Source: Conidiobolus incongruus B7586 (taxonomy: Eukaryota; Entomophthoromycota; Entomophthoromycetes; Entomophthorales; Conidiobolaceae). From it: 13,990 nucleotides of DNA. The DNA lies in contig JNEM01015007.1 in assembly GCA_000697335.1 (NCBI GenBank), forward strand, positions 1-13,990. Direction: 5' to 3'. The notes under the pieces are model-generated. The model saw nothing but the letters and a program-made list of their open reading frames with translations, searched no databases and was not told where the DNA came from. The position numbers and the translations under genes were made by a program. How positions within the stretch are numbered: the stretch's first letter is position 1; the number at the start of each line of letters is the position of its first letter. Positions 9,301 through 13,990 of this stretch are shown here, piece by piece.

Positions 9301-10341
9301 AATATTAATTATAGAGTTGATCAAAATCATATATATAAATATGTACAAATTTTTATAAATTGACATTCCAATTAATAATATTTTAAAATCTGAAATTACT
9401 CATTCAGAACATAATTTATCTATAATATATAATCATAAATTTCATTTTGAATAATCAGGTCATTAATTTACATATTAGGAATCATTAATGAACAATTATG
9501 CTATTTGGATTAGAAATAAAGAGATTGGATTACTATCAATATTTAAAATTGAAATATTGAAGGTTTCATTCAAGTGTATTAATCAGTGAGTAATTACTAG
9601 AAATAATATATTAGATATAAACAATATATTAAATTTATTCTTAAAGATTTATATATTAATGAATTTGAATTGGTTTAAATAACCATATAGATAATATTTA
9701 TTTTTTCTATCCCGTTTGCAAATTTCAATTTCATAATATCATTGATATTATATTTTGTACGAAATATAACTTTATATATTATAATTGTCTAAGTAATTTT
9801 ATTATTTGTTTAATATCAAAAGTGTGCAAACGACATTATTATTACTTGAAATAGAGTTAATGTAGAAATATCCCGTATCACAAGATTTAAATTATTTTAT
9901 TTAATATTATCACTTGAAGATTGTCATATGTATATTAAATAATAACTTCAGATTCAAAGATCATATTTTTTAGTTTCCTTTATATCACTAAATATTATAT
10001 TAGAGAGATATTGAGCTACGTACTTTGATGAATTTTATCAATACCATAAAGAGAGAAAATTTTAATTAATGTATTAGTTGAAATTTGAGTTATATTGAAA
10101 AAAATTAAAGATAAGAGACTCTTATATTTTGTAATGTTAACTATCTTGGGAATGTGTCATTCATAATTATACTTTAAATATCTAGAATTTGGTATGTTTT
10201 ATTATGGTTGTCAAAATTATTGACTAGTATTAATACGTGATAATCAAATCCAAATTATTGTTGATATGGAAAGAAATGATAAATGAATTCACAGAAGATT
10301 AAACTGAAATTATTGATCAAAAAAACTAGATTTTATAATCG
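6399..10341. other. AT-rich non-coding region, no gene recognised
   Basis: About 3.9 kb of AT-rich DNA with short, stop-interrupted frames on both strands. Up to about 6620 it still aligns in patches with the upstream region of protease copy 1. CpG occurs at scattered sites throughout, the last at 10340-10341, so this stretch differs from the CpG-free block to its right. I found no tRNA T-loop with pairing arms, no terminal inverted repeats and no recognisable coding domain. A slightly GC-richer patch at about 6980-7090 and a short direct repeat at 9238-9283 were noted but not interpreted. Confidence 0.65.
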
Positions 10342-11208
10342 CAACAGTTAATTGTAAAATGACCAAATTGTTATATTTCTTATTATCATTGTTAGATAAA
10401 GATGAATTAAATTGTTATAAGCTATGATATATATTATATCAGGTCAAAATTGAATATTACAATAACAAGGTATAATGTGTTTTATTTTGATTTTAATCCT
10501 AGAATTTAAATATGATTTTTATAAAATTATTGAAGTGAAATTTCATTTATTTTGTATATTTTTATAAATTACAGAATATTAAATATAACTTTAACAAAAT
10601 ATAATAACCCTATAATTTTCAAAAATATCTATATCTTAAAATTTATATTATTATATTGATATTAACATCAATATGAAAATTTTTATTCTATATAATATGC
10701 TAATTATATCCTTCAATAATTATCTTGATATTTGAGTTTTATAAATATTTAAATATTTTTTTAATATTTCTTTATTTAAAATAAGTTGTTTAGCCTTTCA
10801 ATATATAATAAAATTAATTGAATATAAATATTTCATAGAATTAAATTTAGGTTTAAATTTACCAATAAATCTTACTAATTTATTATTTTATAAAAATATT
10901 AAATTAAATTTCTTTTTAATATTGAATATTATTAAGAAAATAAAGCTATATATTTAATTTGTAAGATAGAATATGGTAAATTTTTAAAAGTTATTATTCA
11001 CTATCTTAATATACTTTTAATTATATAAAATACCAAAATTTAAACTTAAAACTTTAGGTAGATATAAAAAATATAATAATTATATATTCTTTATTTGATA
11101 TCAAATAATTTGAAAGTTATTAATATTATCTTAAATTTAAATTAATAGGAAATTTTTTAATTTTGTATCTTTCAAATATATTATTATTTTTAAATGAATA
11201 TATATATA

Positions 11209-11240
11209 CTAGCCTATAAAAATAAGTTATAAAATTAAAA
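11209..11240 (+). repeat. Left terminal inverted repeat of Tc1 element
   Basis: Reads CTAGCCTATAAAAATAAGTT at its outer end, preceded by TA. It pairs with the right arm at 30 of 32 positions. Both mismatches are transitions in which this arm carries T or A where the right arm, read in the same orientation, carries C or G. Confidence 0.9.
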
Positions 11241-11431
11241 ATATAAATATTTCTATTATTATTTTAATCAATTCTAATTGATATAAATTTATATTAAACT
11301 ATGTAATTAATATATATTTTTTATTTATAATATAATATATAAAGTTAAATTTAATTAATTATTAATTGATATATTAAAACAAAAAGTATACTTAAGTTAT
11401 AAATTTGCAAGTTTTAATATTGATAGAAAAA

Positions 11432-12423
11432 TTAATATCTAATATATCCACCTTTTGCTTTTCTAACTTTTTTAAGTTTATAGGGTATAAAGTTAACTTG
11501 CTTTTTACATTAAGTAAAACTAATATTATTCTAAGTTTCTTAAATATACTCCTAAAGTTGATTTAAATTTTTTTTGGGAGGAAGCTTTAATTAATTTTTT
11601 TAGTTAATCTTAAAGATATTTATTTAAGTTAAGATTAAAAGATTAAGAAGGTTATTTCATTATAGTTATTTTGTAATTTTTAAGCTATTTAATAATAAAA
11701 TTTATAGTATAGTAAATAGTATTTGATTTATTTAACTTATACTACTTAATAGTTATTTAATTTATTATTTAGAATATTTTAGTATATCTTAATATTAATT
11801 CCCTTATCAACTTTATAAAGATATTTTATACTTAAAGATAACATATATTCTTAAATTATAATTAACCTATCATTGTATTTTTAGGTTGTAATAACATAAT
11901 GGTTATAAAGTAATTTTTTATCTTTTTTGAAATATTTAGCTTTTTTATTATATTTATTAAAATATATCTTTATTTTATTAAATTAAATAACTTTACTCTA
12001 ATTAGTTTTAGTTTAATTTTAGTATAGGCATTTAAACTCCCATCTAGTTTTACAATACAACTTTTTTAATTAGGGGTGTTTTTTCTTAAAATATAAGTGA
12101 TATCTATTCTAATGTAAAGTATATATAATAATATTAGTACTAACTAATATTCTTATATAGTTTTATAATTCTTGTTATATTTTTATGATAATATTACACT
12201 TACCTATATTAACTAATCTATAAATATACTTTTTATTATGTTTATCTATAATTTTAATATCTTTAAGCTTTAGTTTAAATGCTTCTTTAATATTATTTTT
12301 AATAACCTTAACTATAGTAGATTAGCTAACATTAATAATTCTAACAATCTCACAAGTTGATTTATTTTTATTATAAAGTTAATTAATATTTAAATGAACT
12401 TTTTTAGAGAGAGATTTAAACAT
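11432..12423 (-). pseudogene. Tc1-type (DDE) transposase pseudogene
   Basis: A minus-strand relic of about 330 codons, the usual size for Tc1 transposases (about 330-350), from ATG (12423-12421) to TAA (11434-11432). It is broken by about two dozen TAA or TAG codons and at least two frame changes, one near 11720-11760 and one at the run of eight A near 11570. Recognisable parts in order: an N-terminal helix-turn-helix with CEIVRIINVS (family pattern EIA..LGVS); a second DNA-binding part with RLVNIGKC; the first catalytic motif read as KVI-stop-FNK (family VIWSDE); a WPSQSPDLNPIE-type block; and the C-terminus KAKGGYIRY at the usual Tc1 end. Stops fall mostly where the family has Gln or Trp. 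The first catalytic Asp reads Asn and the final Glu reads Lys, both explained by G-to-A. The second Asp lies where I cannot align securely. Confidence 0.88.
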
Positions 12424-12711
12424 TATAATATTAATTTTAATATATAAGCTTAATAGTTTTATAATATATATAATATAACAAGAGAAAAAAAAGATACATA
12501 TAAGTTTTATTATTTATATCATTTTAACATATAAACCTATAAATTTATAACTCACTTTGGTTAAATTTTAGGTTTTAATATATTAACCAATAATTAATGA
12601 AATATAATCTAATATAGTTAGTTATAATCAACTAATATAAGTAAATTATATATTTTAATATAAATTTATTTAATTAAGAATTATTTAAGATATAAGTAAA
12701 TATATAAATAA

Positions 12712-12743
12712 TTTTAATTTTATAACTTACTTTTGTAGGCTAG
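12712..12743 (-). repeat. Right terminal inverted repeat of Tc1 element
   Basis: Read on the minus strand it begins CTAGCCTACAAAAGTAAGTT and is followed outside by TA. It is the better-preserved arm, keeping a C and a G that are lost on the left. Confidence 0.9.
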
Positions 12744-13990
12744 TATATATAAAATAAATAAAAGATTATATTTTTAAATTATATATATATATTATATTTT
12801 TTTGATTAAAAAATTAACTTTTTAAAATTGGTTGTTTAATTAATTATATTTAAACTAAATAATAATTACCAAAAGTTTCTTATTTTTATATTAGTAAAAC
12901 TTAACTAGAAACCCTTTAAAATTATTTATAATTTATAAACTACTTTTGATAATAAAATATTATTTAAATTCACTATTTACTATTAAATAAATTATTTTAA
13001 AACTAAGAAAAAAATTATTTAAACCCTATTAAAATCTAAGAAACTAACTTTCAACTATTATTTTTTTAATTATTAAAAAAGTGAAAAGATATATTAAAAA
13101 ACACCTTTTTATTTTAATTAAAAAATTATCTAAATATTTTAAAATAGTTTTAAATGTATTTTATATATATTAAAGTTTCAACTCAAATTAATAAATAAAA
13201 ATACAAATACCCTATAATTTAACTAAAGGTTAAAAAAAGTTAAAATAGTTATTATTAAACAAAACTTATTATAATATTATTAAAAACTTAAGTTTTCAAT
13301 ATAAATAATTGTAATTAATAGATCTTAAATCTTTATGAATAATTCTTTACTAAAATATAAATTAAAATATGAAATTAAGTTAAATTAACCTTTTTTATAA
13401 ATCTTTTTAAATAAATATTTTATTAATAAAAAAATATTAATTATTATAATAAATTATAATAATATATATTACTCTTATTTAGTTTTTGAAGAAAAACTAA
13501 TTAATAGTAAGCTTTATATTGTTTTTTTAAATAAAAGTATTTTTAATTAGTATTCTCAATAAAATTTAAGATAATTTATTATTTTACTTAATAATTTTAA
13601 ATTATATAAATTTAAAGCTATAAAAAATTTTCTAATTAAAATACCTAGAAAAAATTATCATATTTAGTATATATTTTAAATTATAACTTATATAATTATA
13701 ATTGCTTTAAGCAATTAAAAAACCAGCTTATAAGAAAATTTAATTAATTTATAAAATATCAACTTTTACTCTTTAATAAAAAGAACTATTTTTTAAATAT
13801 TAGAAGTTTGCTAAAAATATAGCAAAAAGTTATTAATAATAAAACAAATTATCAAATTTATATTATATATCTATTTTTATATATTATATTTTAAAATGTT
13901 CATTTATTTTTAATTGCAATAAAAATTTCCATTATTTAAATTACAAAGTAATATTTTAATTATTAAGAAAAAAATAACTTTAATATTATA

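Larger units (their letters stand above)
11209..12743 (-). mobile_element. Tc1/mariner-type DNA transposon, complete in outline but dead
   Basis: A 1535-base element flanked on both sides by the TA dinucleotide (11207-11208 and 12744-12745) typical of Tc1/mariner target duplication. Its ends are inverted repeats of about 32 bases with 30 matches. One transposase relic on the minus strand fills the interior, leaving 223 bases on its 3' side and 320 bases on its 5' side. Length, TA target, single gene and Tc1-like C-terminus all agree with the Tc1 group rather than pogo/Fot1. It cannot move by itself because the transposase is badly decayed; the ends remain similar enough that mobilisation in trans cannot be excluded. 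Confidence 0.9.
10342..13990. other. CpG-free AT-rich block, probable RIP-like mutated transposon DNA
   Basis: Reading every line, I find no CpG from 10342 to the window end (3649 bases); at roughly 7% G and 7% C on the order of 15 would be expected by chance. Sample lines give about 10-23% GC. The block encloses a dead Tc1-type transposon whose damage is mainly C-to-T and G-to-A. The flanks 10342-11208 and 12744-13990 share this composition, so they may be older mutated repeats into which the Tc1 element jumped, but I could not identify them. A weakly coding-like plus-strand frame occurs at about 13513-13850. The block continues beyond the window. Confidence 0.75.

Noticed and set aside
13700-13716. 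Small palindrome AATTGCTTTAAGCAATT
   Set aside because: Eight-base arms in very AT-rich DNA are expected by chance, and no terminator or element end is nearby.

Overview
The window looks like nuclear DNA of an AT-rich fungus. Two intronless genes for secreted proteinase K/cerevisin-type subtilisins, both on the minus strand, sit as GC-richer islands in very AT-rich non-coding DNA (about 10-25% GC in the lines I counted). No bacterial operon features, tRNA or rRNA are visible. Repeated secreted subtilisin genes in so AT-rich a genome would fit an early-diverging fungus such as the Entomophthorales (Conidiobolus-like), but that placement is inference and not proven by the sequence.

Layout: 1-2611 is AT-rich DNA with no gene I can name; its first 590 bases lack CpG, and 1560-1910 is a GC-richer patch of unknown origin. 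Positions 2612-3757 and 5082-6227 hold two 381-residue subtilisins arranged head to tail, 94% identical in protein, each with a matching TATA box, a short 5' leader with an AATA repeat, and several hundred bases of recognisably shared upstream DNA. They are a recent tandem duplication with mosaic divergence: a 344-bp stretch is identical, while the propeptide and one patch of the mature domain differ by about 15-17%, which suggests gene conversion. Positions 6228-10341 are AT-rich with no supported gene.

From 10342 to the right edge there is a distinct block of 3649 bases without a single CpG. Inside it lies a complete but dead Tc1/mariner element (11209-12743) with TA target duplications, about 32-bp terminal inverted repeats and a minus-strand transposase relic. 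Most damage in that relic is C-to-T or G-to-A, including loss of two recognisable catalytic acids, as expected of RIP-like or methylation-driven mutation.

The two proteases probably act outside the cell in protein digestion. The right-hand block looks like silenced, mutated transposon DNA. I found no new multi-gene system; the most informative points are the RIP-like block and the mosaic protease pair.
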